Source: Deinandra increscens subsp. villosa (Eukaryota > Streptophyta > Magnoliopsida > Asterales > Asteraceae). From it: DNA of 64,000 bases. The stretch is from contig JBCNJP010000009.1 in assembly GCA_039602395.1 (NCBI GenBank), forward strand, positions 1,612,001 to 1,676,000. The letters run 5' to 3'. Shown here piece after piece: positions 1 to 11,720 of this stretch (position 1 is the first letter of the stretch; the number at the start of each line of letters is the position of its first letter). Under the pieces are notes generated by a model that ran no database searches, had not been told where the DNA came from, and saw only the letters and a list, made by a program, of their open reading frames with translations. Both the position numbers and the translations under genes were made by a program.

Positions 1-465
1 CTTCTCAGTAATATCATCCTTACGTAGACCATAAGCAAGTGCAGCTGCTGTAGGCTCGTTGATAATACTCAAGACGTTTAAACCTGCAATGGTACCTGCA
101 TCCTTTGTGGCTTGACGTTGTGAATCATTAAAATAAGCAGGGACAGTTACCACAGCTTCTTTCACAACTTTTCCAAGGTATGCCTCAGCGGTTTCTTTCA
201 TCTTTTCAAGAATCATTGATGAGATTTCTTCGGCTGAAAATTTCTTCTTTTGACCTTTGTAGGATACAACAATCTTTGGTTTGTCACCAGACCCGCTTGT
301 GACCTTAAAAGGCCACAATTTCATGTCAGCCTGCACTTTGAAGTCACTAAATCTCCTTCCAATCAATCTTTTTGCATCTGAGATTCAAATCAAAACAAAA
401 CTATATAAACAACTACTTTTATTACACTAAAACCTTCAAATTCTTAGTTAATTGGATGCTAAAAG

Positions 466-511
<46 letters not shown>

Positions 512-949
512 GCAAATAAACATTTAGCTCCAAGTACTACTGATCTCTTAAACAGTTAAACTACTACTTATAGGTTTAATTATTGTTTCTACTATATATA
601 TATATAGAAAACGTATCACACGCAATCGTTTAGCCTAAGGAACATCGATCACCAACATATTCGATCTCTTCGGTATTCAGTAATACTCTAGTTTTGTAAT
701 ATAAAGCGGGAAATTAAAACGAATAAACTGACCAAATATGGTGTTGGCAGGGTTCATGGCTACTTGATTCTTGGCACCTTCCCCGATGAGGCGTTCTTCA
801 TCAACAAAAGCAACAGTAGAGGGTGTCGTTCGGTTGCCTTGCTCGTTGGGTATGATTTCAACTCGGCCATGCTTCCAAACGGCCACACACGAGTACGTTG
901 TTCCGAGGTCGATACCAATGGCTGGTGCTTCTTTTCTTGTTGCATCCAT
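1..949 (-). CDS. HSP70: HSP70-A, partial (5' part only)
   Basis: This is the 5' part of a cytosolic-type HSP70 chaperone gene that runs off the left edge. Exon 1 is 949-733 and starts MDATRKEAPAIGIDLGTTYS. An upstream in-frame TTG is not a credible start. The intron is 732-378 (GT at 732-731, CAG at 380-378). Exon 2 runs from 377 to the edge. The splice is phase 1 inside the Asp codon of DAKRLIG, as in the other four copies. The phosphate-binding IDLGTTYS motif, the K of DAKR and the NEPTAAALAYGL motif with its catalytic Glu are present. It differs from B-E: it has SIINEP where they have RMINEP, and GLRKDDITEK follows. It may be an older lineage of the cluster. Its opposite orientation suggests an inverted duplication. 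Whether it is intact cannot be judged from this window. Confidence 0.88.
469..507. repeat. (AT)n microsatellite in the HSP70-A intron
   Basis: An uninterrupted run of AT dinucleotides lies within the single intron of HSP70-A. A shorter ATATAT run occurs near 592-605. It is probably length-polymorphic. Confidence 0.9.
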
Positions 950-1160
950 TATGTTCAATTGTCAACTGTATCCAGGAGTATTTGTTTCGGTTTAAATTGA
1001 GTTGTCACATCCACTTGATAATAAGATAGTGTTTTGCTGAATTAAAATTAAAATTGAAGAATAAACTAATTCCAAACGAAATAGAATGTCAACTTGTACG
1101 CGTATGTGGTAGGTTAAATATTGATTCCTTGATGGAAATTTGAGGATTATCAATTGTACT

Positions 1161-1180
1161 TTCAGCGAAACTTCACCGAA
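1161..1180 (-). promoter_or_regulatory. Heat-shock-element-like cluster upstream of HSP70-A
   Basis: The stretch reads TTC-agc-GAA-ac-TTC-acc-GAA. The central GAAACTTC (1167-1174) is a perfect GAAnnTTC pair, and the flanking TTC and GAA units are spaced by three bases instead of two. It lies about 215-230 bp upstream of the HSP70-A ATG. Heat-shock factors bind arrays of nGAAn units, so this is a plausible heat-shock element. The irregular spacing weakens the call. A short direct repeat, AAATTTGAGGATTAT, brackets it. Confidence 0.35.
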
Positions 1181-1533
1181 ATTTGAGGATTATAGAAGTA
1201 TGTTTGTGAACGAGTCAAAGTTATTATTTACTTATCTTGTAAGTTTAAGTTATTATTTGTTTGGTATTTTATTGGTAAATGGTAATTCTAAAGATGATTA
1301 TAAATTCGAGTCGATTATTATTTAGTTTGTACTTTGTAGGCTATTTATATGAGTTTTCATTTATTCAATTATAATAAAAAGTAACAAAAATCATATTCGG
1401 ACTCATCTTTCTTCTTGTTTGAATTTGGTTCTGCCGTTATCGGCTTCATTTTACATGTAACTAGATACAACAGGCGCGCGATGTGACGTCGCTTTTTACG
1501 GGTATTTAATGGAACCTAATATTATATAGAGGC

Positions 1534-2214
1534 CAGGGCCGGCTCTGGGCATGGGTCAAATGGGCTACAGCTCTGAGCATCAAATTGGAAGGGAGCATCA
1601 ATTGCGAACGGCGATCTTATTATTTTTCGAAGAGAACACAACATCACATCAGTCATCACTCATCATGTGATATTGTTCTATTTATTCTACTTTTAAATAT
1701 ATTTTTGTCATTGATATCTGCCCCTCGTGTACAACCATCTGGTGCCCAAGATAGAAAAAGGAAAAACAACAAGAAAACTTACTCAATCTTTACAAGGATC
1801 TTTAAAAAAATATTTTAGACATGAAGGTAATACTAGTGGAGAAAATGTTGATGAAAAGAATGTGAAAGACAATTAGTGAAAATAAAGTTGATGAAAGTAA
1901 TGGTAATGAGAACAATGTTGATGATAATAATGTTGAAGACTATAATGTTGAGTAAAATAATGTTGATGAAAATGAAAACGAATTTGATAGAATGTTTGAA
2001 GATAATGAAAATCATTTTAGATGATTTATATGTTGTAATTTAACTGTAAGTTTGAAACTTTTTATTTAGTTAATAAAATCGGCGTGGGGATGAGCCGCTT
2101 AGCTTGACTAGGTTCCAAACCCTTAAAACTTTGTGTAGTACTATTTAAAGTTTTTAACATGGGGTAAATTTTTGACTCGCGCCTTGAGCATCCAAATTCT
2201 CAGGACCGGCCCTG
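1534..2214 (+). mobile_element. Non-autonomous hAT element, 681 bp
   Basis: The ends are imperfect inverted repeats (CAGGGCCGGCTCTGGG left; CAGGGCCGGTCCTGAG on the opposite strand at the right). They are flanked by a perfect 8-bp target duplication ATAGAGGC (1526-1533 and 2215-2222), the hallmark of hAT transposons. Inside is a decayed start of a TTF-zinc-finger/DUF4371 hAT transposase: an SGAQDRKRK-like stretch (about 1740-1765), then QSLQGSLKKYFRHEG in a shifted frame. The remainder is low-complexity GATGATAATGTTGA repeats. It looks like an internal deletion derivative of a transposase type related to that at 8.1-10.5 kb. Confidence 0.85.
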
Positions 2215-2397
2215 ATAGAGGCGAACGTGGTTCATCCATTGTATACACATTGTAAATAAAAATTTAGTTTTGTTTTCCACTATGATGTTACTCCTCGTGT
2301 GACTCGTGTCTAATCTTCTTCGTTTCTTCCTGTCACTGATTAGGTTGTCTGTAAGCAAATTGGGTTGTCAGCTAGGAATAGTTTTGTATGTTAGGAC

Positions 2398-3121
2398 TAG
2401 GGGTGATTAACGAATTGAATTTTGAATATTCGAGTAATTCGAATCGAATTATTCGAATTTCAATTTTTAAAACCTGGATTCGAAATCGCTTCGAATTTGA
2501 AATAGATTCGTCAAATCGAATCGAATTCAAATTCGAAATAGAAATCCAATTCGATTCGATTCCTATTTAGTTTTTGAGTTCGAATCGAATACAAATCAAA
2601 TCCGAATAAGCTAATTATAAACTAAACAATAAAACATGTTTTAATTTTATTTTCAAAACTACTAAAAAATTAAATTATTATAGTAATAAATACAAATCTA
2701 TATAAGTATAAAAACTATAAAACTAATAAACATTCAAAAGATTGAAACTTAAAATTTTCTAAGAAAATGAAATCGTGGATAGGAAGGAAACGTTTCAACT
2801 TTCAAGGTATATTTTAGAGATTTAAAACTTTAAAACTTTTAAAATGTGACGTGAATTATAATAAGTTAAACTAGCTAATTCAAACTATTGTTATGAATAT
2901 TATATATAAATATAAATTTATATAAATATATAACTATTTCTAATTCGAGTATTGAATCAAATCGAATTGAAAATCTCAAATTCTAATTCGATTCGAAATT
3001 CGATATTAGACATCGAATCGAATTTGAAATTTCGAACCAAATTTCGATCTGCTCATTTTCGAATCAAATCGAACTGAATTTTGAGTTTTTTCGAATCGGG
3101 TTCGAAATCTAAACACCCTTA
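2398..3121. mobile_element. hAT-type MITE with TTCGAA-rich subterminal repeats
   Basis: The termini are TAGGGGTG at 2398 and CACCCTTA ending at 3121. They are flanked by a perfect 8-bp duplication GTTAGGAC (2390-2397 and 3122-3129). The first and last roughly 180 bases are dense in TTCGAA, GAATCGAA and ATTCGAATT words in both orientations, which makes long imperfect inverted arms. The middle is AT-rich with no ORF. A TAGGGGTG start with an 8-bp duplication is typical of short plant hAT derivatives. Confidence 0.82.
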
Positions 3122-3342
3122 GTTAGGACATAGAGTGGTTATAGTATTTTTTTTTATTTATTTTTATTTTTATATTTTTAAAAAAAATTAGTAGTTGTAA
3201 TTCGTTTATATTGAAATACAACATGATACTGACCCATTACAGGGTCAAGATACATCAAGGTGATATTTTCAAGGCCACATACAGAAAACCAATATTTATG
3301 CAATTTTGATGGTTGTCATGTTAAAAAAAATTTGTTACTTTC

Positions 3343-3873
3343 TGTAAGGGTCGAATTAATTCCTCACGCGATATCACAACCCACGAACACTGTGCGGAAT
3401 TAAGTGTTAATGGTGATTCAAGAATAAACGAGAAAACAATAATAATAAAATAATGATTGTAAGGAATTAACAAAGAACACAAACCGATGATAAGAGAAAC
3501 ACTTGTGATTGACTCCGTTGCAAACACTAAGGAGAAACCGTACACCCTAGGTTACGGTCCACAACCCCACCAAAACCAACTAGCATCAACAACCTATTAG
3601 AGTATTATGAGGGTCCTATTTATAGGAGATCACAAACTTGGTGAACAAGCCATTCTCCTAACCCTAATTACCCTCTAATTTCCGGATTTAACCACCTAGG
3701 CCCACTAAACTCCCTCTAAACACTTTCTAATTGAGCCCAAACACATCTAAAATGGTCCAATGACCCAATATAATAATAACCCAACTGTCTTTCACCTATT
3801 CCAAATGCATAGGCCTTCAAAATAGACCGCCAATAGATAATTTAATACACAAGCCACAAATTATTCCCTTACA
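3343..3873 (-). mobile_element. LTR (3' LTR of a minus-strand retroelement)
   Basis: The ends are TGTAAGGG and CCCTTACA, an 8-bp inverted terminal repeat of the TG...CA type. Directly to the right, the minus strand carries a purine tract AAGGGGAAGAT (3874-3884), a good polypurine tract for a 3' LTR. A TATA-like CCTATAAATAGG lies inside on the minus strand near 3624. No second LTR was found to the right, so the element is truncated or too decayed to see. Confidence 0.68.
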
Positions 3874-3884
3874 ATCTTCCCCTT

Positions 3885-5560
3885 GGCTTGTGATATTAAA
3901 TGTCTTCTACTTTCAATCTTCAGACTTACAATCTTCTCATTGGTTTGAGCATGGGTTGGTGAATTTGGACAACAACGAGATATGTTTGATGGCTTTTTCT
4001 CTTTATCAGCATCAGCTTGAACTACAAATGATGACCAAGTAATGAGAGGAGGATTCTCAAATACTTGCTTCTTCTTTAAACATGTTGAGTCCTTGCTGAA
4101 TCATCAGTAATTGTCTGGACTTGCTGGTGTCTTCAGAGGATAAAGGTTTTGAAAACCCCTGTCTTGGCATTCTTGAATTTCTTGATTTGAAAAGTTTATT
4201 GTTCTGACTGCTCTGCATCTTTTCTTCATTTAGCTTCCCCTAAACTTGTGAATGATGTCTTTTGAGTCTTTGGAAGCTTTACTTGAACAACCAACAAACT
4301 TTCTCTAAGCATAGGGTAAGTCCTTTTCCGGCTAGTTCTTCAACTTGATCAGTAACAGCATCAGTGCTTTGGTTAACTGAGTCCTTGACTTTCTTGTCCA
4401 TGAGTTGTCTTTTTCCGACTTAACCTGTCAAGCACAATATGGAACAGACACTAACCAGACAATGATGGCTGGTTATCGGGTTAGCATTATATAACCAAAA
4501 ACCCTAACATAGGTTACAGGTTTCCTATAAATACTTCCTCTGAACCCGAGGACTCTTCACATTATCTTCCCCTGAGATTTTGAGGAGGGTCATATTCTCT
4601 TGCATAAAACCCATAAAAACTTATTTAAACTTCTCAAATCAACCTGGCCAATTCATAAACTTAAGAAATAAATTTAAACACTCACACCAGAAAAATTTAA
4701 ATCAAACAAATATAAAACAGTTCACACATGAGAAGGTAAATTAGGGATTATACCACACATTCTGTGACTGAGAAACCCCTTTCAGCTTCCGCTACTTCAC
4801 ATGTTCAGGTCATTGCCGGTATATTTTGGTCCAACTTAAACTCTCGCTACTTTCACTTACTCAGGCAGATTGTCACATAAATTATCTTTTAGGCTTTATT
4901 ATTTATGAACATCTATCCAGGTCACACACATAAGTCCTAGGTATATGTTGTACATTCTATCAAGTGTACCTGTTTTCCCTACCACATATTTTGATGACAC
5001 ATTTCCTTAAGCCGAACATCATGCTCCAGACTGGGTTGAGAAAAGAAAAAATAGATCACGGAGATTTGTTTATGATAATATACAACGTCAACTGATTTTT
5101 TTTTTTTTTTGATAATTCTCTCATCTGTGATAAAGGCTAAGGGTTTGGACTCTTGAGGGTCTCTTTTAGTTGTGCACTGATGAGTGGGGCAGAGACACAC
5201 TTTAGTTTATGCTAATTCTTTACTAAATACACCACTATGAGTATAAAATATAATGATTTAATCTTTTATTGATATTTATTATACTATGAAGAGTATGTGA
5301 TAAAAGGATGTGATTAACTTAAACATGAGACTAAAGAAAGTTAAAGTGGTTCAATGTATAAAAATTGTTCTAATTAAAGTTTGAGTTAAACATGAGAAAT
5401 TGTTCTAAAAGTTGACATATTATTCTTCATGTTAGTGCAGATGTTTGAGGAATTGGGGGAGTTAGTACAACAAAGCAAAGTAAATGGAAAATAAAGGGAG
5501 CTCACGTGAGTTTTTGCTATGGATTATTAATTGTTGGGTTATAGCACAAATTAAACAAAA
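3885..5560. other. Non-genic; probable decayed retroelement interior
   Basis: This stretch adjoins the polypurine tract of the LTR to its left and would be that element's interior. No reading frame resembling gag or pol is visible on either strand. A plus-strand CCTATAAATAC near 4524 resembles a TATA box but nothing recognisable follows it. Confidence 0.4.
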
Positions 5561-6433
5561 CATGTGTGGGCTCAAAGTGTGGGCCTAAATGGGGAACCGA
5601 GAAGAAGAATTAAAGGGTACACAAATTCACAATTAGGAGGAGGTTTTTTGGGAGGAGTTCGACGATCAGGGACGGAACGGCGGCTGGAAAATGGCAGCAG
5701 CCTCCGTGGCTGCTTACCTGCTGGCCTGCTGGTATCTCAAAGTGAACGGCAATCAGTGGTTTCTTGACATCGAATCAAATCATCATTAGATTAAGGGGAG
5801 TTCTTTTTAGTTATTTTGTATAGATTAATTTTTGTTGAATGCTATTAGTTATTTTGGTTGATTAATTGTGATGAACAATTTGATTGTGACAGAATTTAAG
5901 TTGTTTATTATCATGATTGGCTAATTTACTATTGATCATATCTGGGTGTAGGGTTTATTGAATCTTGGATTGTTTTTTATTGTTTATGGACCCTAGGATC
6001 GGTTTAGTTGGTAAATCGAGTCTGGTTTAGTTTATGTAAAAGATTCACACGTCACAACCCTTAATTGTGAATGAATCCGGTAACTCGCACGTTATAACCA
6101 CTTAAGTTAGAACTCGGGTTATCACAGACTACTCCTTTGCACCGTCCCCCTTAAGGATGTCCTAGTTATTCAATTAAGAGCAATTAAGATTTTATGAACC
6201 TGAATCCTGGTGTGATCATATTTTTATTTATTGTTTCTTATTTTCATTCTCATTTTCAAATAAAAAAATCAACTTTTACATTTTTTAGTTTTTTAGATAA
6301 TTTAGTTTAAATAATCAGATAAAACTTATAACACTAACCACATGCTCCTCGTGGATACGATACCCGACTTACCCTGTCTATAGGTAAAGTTAGGTTTTTG
6401 CATGACCCCAACGACAGGTCATCAAAATGGCCC
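5561..6433 (+). repeat. Possible Ty3/gypsy (Athila-like) LTR end
   Basis: There is no gene here. Just before the assembly gap the text CTCGTGGATACGATACCC GACTT (6348-6371) and the end AAAATGGCCC resemble the last bases of Athila/Tat-type LTRs, where a TGGCGCC primer site follows. The gap hides what comes next. The short ORF at 5564-5767 matches no family I recognise. Confidence 0.3.
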
Positions 6434-6933
6434 NNNNNNNNNNNNNNNNNNNNNNNNNNNNNNNNNNNNNNNNNNNNNNNNNNNNNNNNNNNNNNNNNNN
6501 NNNNNNNNNNNNNNNNNNNNNNNNNNNNNNNNNNNNNNNNNNNNNNNNNNNNNNNNNNNNNNNNNNNNNNNNNNNNNNNNNNNNNNNNNNNNNNNNNNNN
6601 NNNNNNNNNNNNNNNNNNNNNNNNNNNNNNNNNNNNNNNNNNNNNNNNNNNNNNNNNNNNNNNNNNNNNNNNNNNNNNNNNNNNNNNNNNNNNNNNNNNN
6701 NNNNNNNNNNNNNNNNNNNNNNNNNNNNNNNNNNNNNNNNNNNNNNNNNNNNNNNNNNNNNNNNNNNNNNNNNNNNNNNNNNNNNNNNNNNNNNNNNNNN
6801 NNNNNNNNNNNNNNNNNNNNNNNNNNNNNNNNNNNNNNNNNNNNNNNNNNNNNNNNNNNNNNNNNNNNNNNNNNNNNNNNNNNNNNNNNNNNNNNNNNNN
6901 NNNNNNNNNNNNNNNNNNNNNNNNNNNNNNNNN
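6434..6933. other. Assembly gap (500 N)
   Basis: Exactly 500 undetermined bases, a conventional gap size, so the true length is unknown. Reading frames drawn through it are artefacts. Confidence 0.99.
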
Positions 6934-7996
6934 GATAATCAATTTAGAACACGAGAGATCAAGTGTAAAACACGTGTATTAGTGAATCGTGAGGTAGTCT
7001 AACATAGATCATCATAAATCATTGAGAATCGTAATAAGCATAATAACACGTAAAACACGAAATCGAATAATTGGAGTAAAAACACAACGGAATCGGCCGC
7101 CCATTTCCCGATTGGAAACTACAATCGTGACTAATCAGAGTTATTTACCATTCTAGCGGTAATTGAAATGCTTTGGCCTAATAGGTTTCATCACTCTCAT
7201 CGGGGCATTCCAGATAGGCGTCCAGGTCCGTCGGAAGCTTCAGATTTGTACGCAATGCCTATCTAAGTAGACACCCTAGAATCGGTGCCTTCACCCTTCC
7301 AGTTACTACATGTCTACTGTTAAAAACCCCAACTCCGACGAGATCATAAAATCGAGAAAATCATTTTTTTCCTAACTGGTACGTAAGGCACCACTTACTA
7401 AGGAAAGAGTCTAGGAAGCCTCAAGTGATTTGTGTACAAGTGTGTGCTAAACATCAAGGATCAAGGCAAGGATCGTAAGCAGGCAGATCAAGAAGCATTT
7501 AATGGACATAGCAAAAATATAGGCACACTACGCATGAGGCACTCATGCAGGATACCTAAGGACATAAGTCTAGGTTAACCATTTTTAATAACCTAGGTGA
7601 GTAAAGATAGGTTTGCCCTTAAAATTTAAGGATAATTTTTAACTATAAAGATGCTAATGTAGGACAAAATATTATTACTTCTTATATTTTTCTTAAATTT
7701 TAAGGATAAGGTGTGATATAAAGATGCTATTGTGAATGCTCTTAGTAAACCTAGCTCTATTACAATTTTAAAACCCGAAAACAGCGGGTCCACCAAAACC
7801 AAATAAAGATACAATTGGGCCAAAAATTGGACCAATTAGAGAAAAATAAAACGCGCCAAACATATAATTAAATTAAAGGGGTCAACCGTAACACACAATT
7901 AATTAATTAATTAGAATTAATCAAGTAATTCCGTTCGCAATTTGGAAATGAATCAAAATTGCGAACCACCGGTTACAAAAAGACCGGTTCAGATTT
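6934..7996. other. Non-genic, probably retroelement-derived
   Basis: No ORF of note and no recognised domain. Text around 7140-7330 has the flavour of gypsy untranslated regions. The last part (about 7930-7996) is host to the hAT insertion at 8005 and continues at 11298. It is probably the leader of the retroelement whose LTR is at 11327. Confidence 0.35.
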
Positions 7997-8004
7997 ACGC
8001 GCGG

Positions 8005-11000
8005 CAGTGGCGGATCCAGAACAAAATTTTAGGGGTCGCGGTCAAATTTTTTTTTAACCATAACTTATATTGCAAAACAAAAATTTTATCGATAATTTAT
8101 ACAATGTAAAGTTAAATACGTACCTAAAAGATGTTTCCTCTTAGGTTTTTAAACGCTTGGAATCGAGCCATCACATCTTCCTCTTTTACTTTAAGAAAAC
8201 TTTCTTTTTCCACCGCACAAAGTAGAGCGTTGTTCAAAAACTCATCACCCATTCGATTACGTAAATCCGTCTTGATAAGCTTCATCTTTGAAAAGCATCT
8301 TTCAACTGTTGCCGTCGCAACCGGTAAAACCAATGCCAACTTTAATACTCGATAAACTAAAGGAAATGTCTTATGGGTTCCGGTTTCCACCATTGCACGA
8401 GCAAGATCAGTTATTCCACCCAAATTTTTAAATTTATCATCTACCTTAACGGTGTGATAAAATACTGTAAGATCTCCCAAAAGACAACCTCTTTCACCGT
8501 TACTAAAATCATTCGGATACATCTCTGAAAATGCCACTATCTTAGATGTATCGAACTTAGAAAAGGATTCACAAGGATTTAAACCCGACATATTTTCTAG
8601 CAAAGTAGTTGAAACCTCATTGAATCTATTTCCAAATTCGGAAATTTGCATATCCAACACCGTATTAAAAACTTCCACTTCAAAATGATGTCGATTGGTA
8701 AGGACATTCTTTCGGTTTCTTTGATTGCCATAATTTCCCGTCATATCTAGCATCTCAATCTTGTATTCTTCACAAAAAGATGTGACTTTTGCTAACATAT
8801 CACCAAAGCCCTTTTGTCTAAGTTCATTCAACGCTAGTTTTGTGCCGTTTATCAACTTAGCCGCTTGTAACAAGTCTTGATCCTCTTGTTGAAGATGGTT
8901 TGATAGACTATTTGTGAGACCTAAGACTTTATCCAACAAGTGCATATAAAACACAAATTCAACCTTCTTGAGATATGATTTTATACCTTTTGCATTAGTG
9001 CGTTGTTGAGAGGTTTCTCCATCTTTTTTAATATAATCAAGTACTTCAACAACTTGAGGATATAATTTCATTAAACTTGTGATAGTTTTATGATGAGAAC
9101 CCCATCGTGTATCCCCAGCTCGTGCAAGCGAAACCTCTTGGTTTAATCCCTTTCCCGTCTTAATTTCACCTTCAAGTATTGCTTTTTCCACACTTGCTTT
9201 TTTTGCCTCCAACATCATAACTTTCCGTTTGCAAGACGCGAAAACCGTATTAACAACCATTGAAAGATACTCATAAAACTCTTTGACACCGTCATGTTTT
9301 TTTGCAACGGCCACGATCACTAACTGAAGTTGATGAGCAAAGCAATGTATGTAATGTGCCGAAGGATTATCTCTCAAAATCAAAGCCTTTAATCCATTAT
9401 ACTCTCCCCGCATGTTGCTTGCACCATCATAACCTTGACCCCTTACCTGTGTAAACAAATATAAACTATAAGATACATTATATACATTTATTCTAAAGTA
9501 TATTTATTAAAAATATCCAATTTATTACTTACTTGATCTATGCTCAAATTATTATCTGCTAACAAAGAAACAATGCCTTCTTTAAGAGTTGATGAAGATG
9601 TATTTTTGACGTGAGAAAGTCCGATTAAACTCTCTTTAACAATTCCAAGCTTATCAACATATCTCACAACCACGGCCATTTGTTCATTTAAAGACACATC
9701 ACTAGATTCATCCACTAACAACCCAAACACATCGTCTTTAAACTCTTCACAAATCATTTTGGTTACCTCTTTCGCAAAGCAATCAATAATCTCTTTTTGG
9801 ATTGATGGGGATGTCATCTTGTTATTTTTCTTTGCATTTCCTAAGGTGTACTTACCAAAATCCGGGTTATTATCACTAATAAACTTTAAAAGTTCAAGAA
9901 AGATGCCCTTACTAATTGAATCTTCCGACTCATCATGTCCTCGGAATGGTAATGAGTTTTGTAAGCAAAATCTAACACAACGAACAGAAGCCATTAATCG
10001 AAACCGATTAGCAATCACTTCTTCCTCAGTATACTTAGTGACTTTCTTTTCATATGATCCCTTTTGATTGTATAGATTGGAACATTTTTGAGCCGTCTTA
10101 TTGTGAGCACTATTGACTAATCCAACATGGTTTTGTAATACACCCGATTTATTCCAATTATCAAACCCTCCATTTACAAAAGTATCTCTCCCACCTTGAT
10201 TACCAACACTTTCACTAAACAAATAACAACATAGGCAATATGCTTTCTCCACTTTCGGGCTATATTCTAACCAATCAAATTTTTCACAATATATGCCCTT
10301 CTTATGTCATCAATTTGATTCGGGCCATAACTAACAATAGGCGGTCTCTCCACGGGATCCGAGGGAAGAGCATCCAAATCAATAGTTTTTCGTGTTGAAT
10401 TAATATTAACATCATCTTGCATCAAATTAGTCTCTACATTTGGACTTGGTTTTTTACTAGTTTGAGAAGTTTCCTCATTTTCCGGGACTTTTCTTTTAAA
10501 CAAATTGCTAATTAAAGCTTGTTTAGGCTTTGGTTTCATCTTTCAAGCAATTATAACACAAACCCTAGAAAATAATTCAAGAAAACAATACAAAGTTATG
10601 ATTTAGTGATTCAAAACACATCCTAAATGCTATTTTCTAACACAATCAACAAATAAGCACATAACATTTGTTTCTAAATAACTAATTTAATAAACCCTAA
10701 AACAAGAAAAAAGATAAAAAATTGAAGAAAATGGGTAAAAGTCGATGCTACCTTGGGCTGTGAAGAGAATGGCGCCGGAGCAGGGACTTCCGGCAGGCGG
10801 CATCGGCGGCGCCCGGCGGGGCACAGGAGGTCGGCGGTCGGATGATTGGAGACAGGGGGGGTCACCGGTCTCCACTTTAGGGAATTGGGGAATGGGGACA
10901 AAATTCAAAAAGAATAAAATTGAAAAGTGGGGTTTGGAACTTTGTTTGGACGGACGTTGGACTGTCATTTTCTATAATTTTTTTTTTGACTTTATATTAA

Positions 11001-11297
11001 ATAAAGTAATTACACATTAGCCCCTATAGTTACATATTCCTTATTTAAATTGTCCAAATTTAATAATAGCTCGGTTTTAGGTTATTAACGGGCGTTTTCA
11101 TTATATTTTCGTATCGAGATTCAAATATAAATCATAAAAGCTGTGGAGAGGTAGTGTAATATATTTCCAGGGGTCGCGAAAAAATCATTTCAGGGGTCGC
11201 GAAAAACCGAAAACTTTAAAAAAAAAAAATAGCACGTCGGGATAAAAGTTCAGGGGCAGCGGGCGCTACCCCTGGACTGTTACTAAATCCGCCCCTG
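8005..11297 (-). mobile_element. hAT transposon, near full length (3.3 kb)
   Basis: The inverted ends are CAGTGGCGGATCCAG (left) and CAGGGGCGGATTTAG (right, read on the other strand). They are flanked by a perfect 8-bp duplication ACGCGCGG (7997-8004 and 11298-11305). The transposase gene is on the minus strand at 10539-8124. The segment 10.7-10.97 kb is GC-rich and probably upstream or untranslated sequence of the element. Copies of GGGGTCGCG near both ends (8032, 11168, 11193) are subterminal repeats. The element sits inside the leader of an older copia-type element, immediately left of its primer-binding site. Confidence 0.92.
8124..10539 (-). pseudogene. hAT transposase (TTF zinc finger, DUF4371, hAT dimerisation), defective
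   Basis: The transposase has at least two coding segments. The N-terminal piece (10539-10267) begins MKPKPKQALISNLFKRK and ends in an RRAYIVKNLIG stop. The next readable frame continues from an out-of-frame DWLEYSP stretch into EKAYCLCCYLFSE, the zinc-finger half, at 10252. Related proteins carry a GPCQP...RF segment between these parts; it is missing here. An 86-bp intron (9532-9447) has clean GTAAGT and ACAG borders and joins NLSIDQ to VRGQGYDGASNM. Family motifs follow: LLVDESSD and GYDGASN (acidic residues of the RNase-H-like core), CFAHQLQL, and the C-terminal dimerisation block with VATATVERCFSKMK. The core looks intact but the front is broken, so it is probably inactive. Confidence 0.9.
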
Positions 11298-11326
11298 ACG
11301 CGCGGTGATCGTGGCTCTGATACCAC

Positions 11327-11720
11327 TGTTGGGTTCTACAGTGGGAGGGTTCGCCCGGCGAGGAGAGGGAGAGAGGGAGAGGTTTTGCGATTAGGGTTTT
11401 TCCTAATCTCTCCTCTCTCCCTTTTATAGTTTTCCGATGGCTTCTTTTGCAAGCAAGGCCCACCTCGCGACTAAAGCCTCAAAACCCAATGATCTTTCTA
11501 GCCCGTTAACCGTTAACGACTAGATAATCATTTGCCGACAATTCTCGTAAACATTTTACGAAAATAATTGTTCCATTACATTTTAAAAAATTAATTTAAA
11601 CCGTCTAAATTAATTAACATTTAATTAATTATAAAGTTCGTTGACTCCGGTGTAACCCTTCCAGGTCAAAACTAGGTCGGTTACGTTTAAGTGTCGAGTC
11701 AGGACACCCAGTATCCAACA
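11327..11720 (-). mobile_element. Copia-type 5' LTR with initiator-Met primer site
   Basis: The ends are TGTTGGGT and TATCCAACA (394 bp). On the minus strand the LTR is followed, after one base, by TGGTATCAGAGCCAC (11325-11311), the classic primer-binding site matching initiator tRNA-Met of plant copia elements. The interior should extend leftwards and is interrupted within a few bases by the hAT at 8005-11297. No matching 3' LTR was found, so it is a remnant. Confidence 0.75.

Noticed and set aside
6334..7002. Several ~180-200-codon frames crossing 6434-6933
   Set aside because: They consist almost entirely of undetermined bases.
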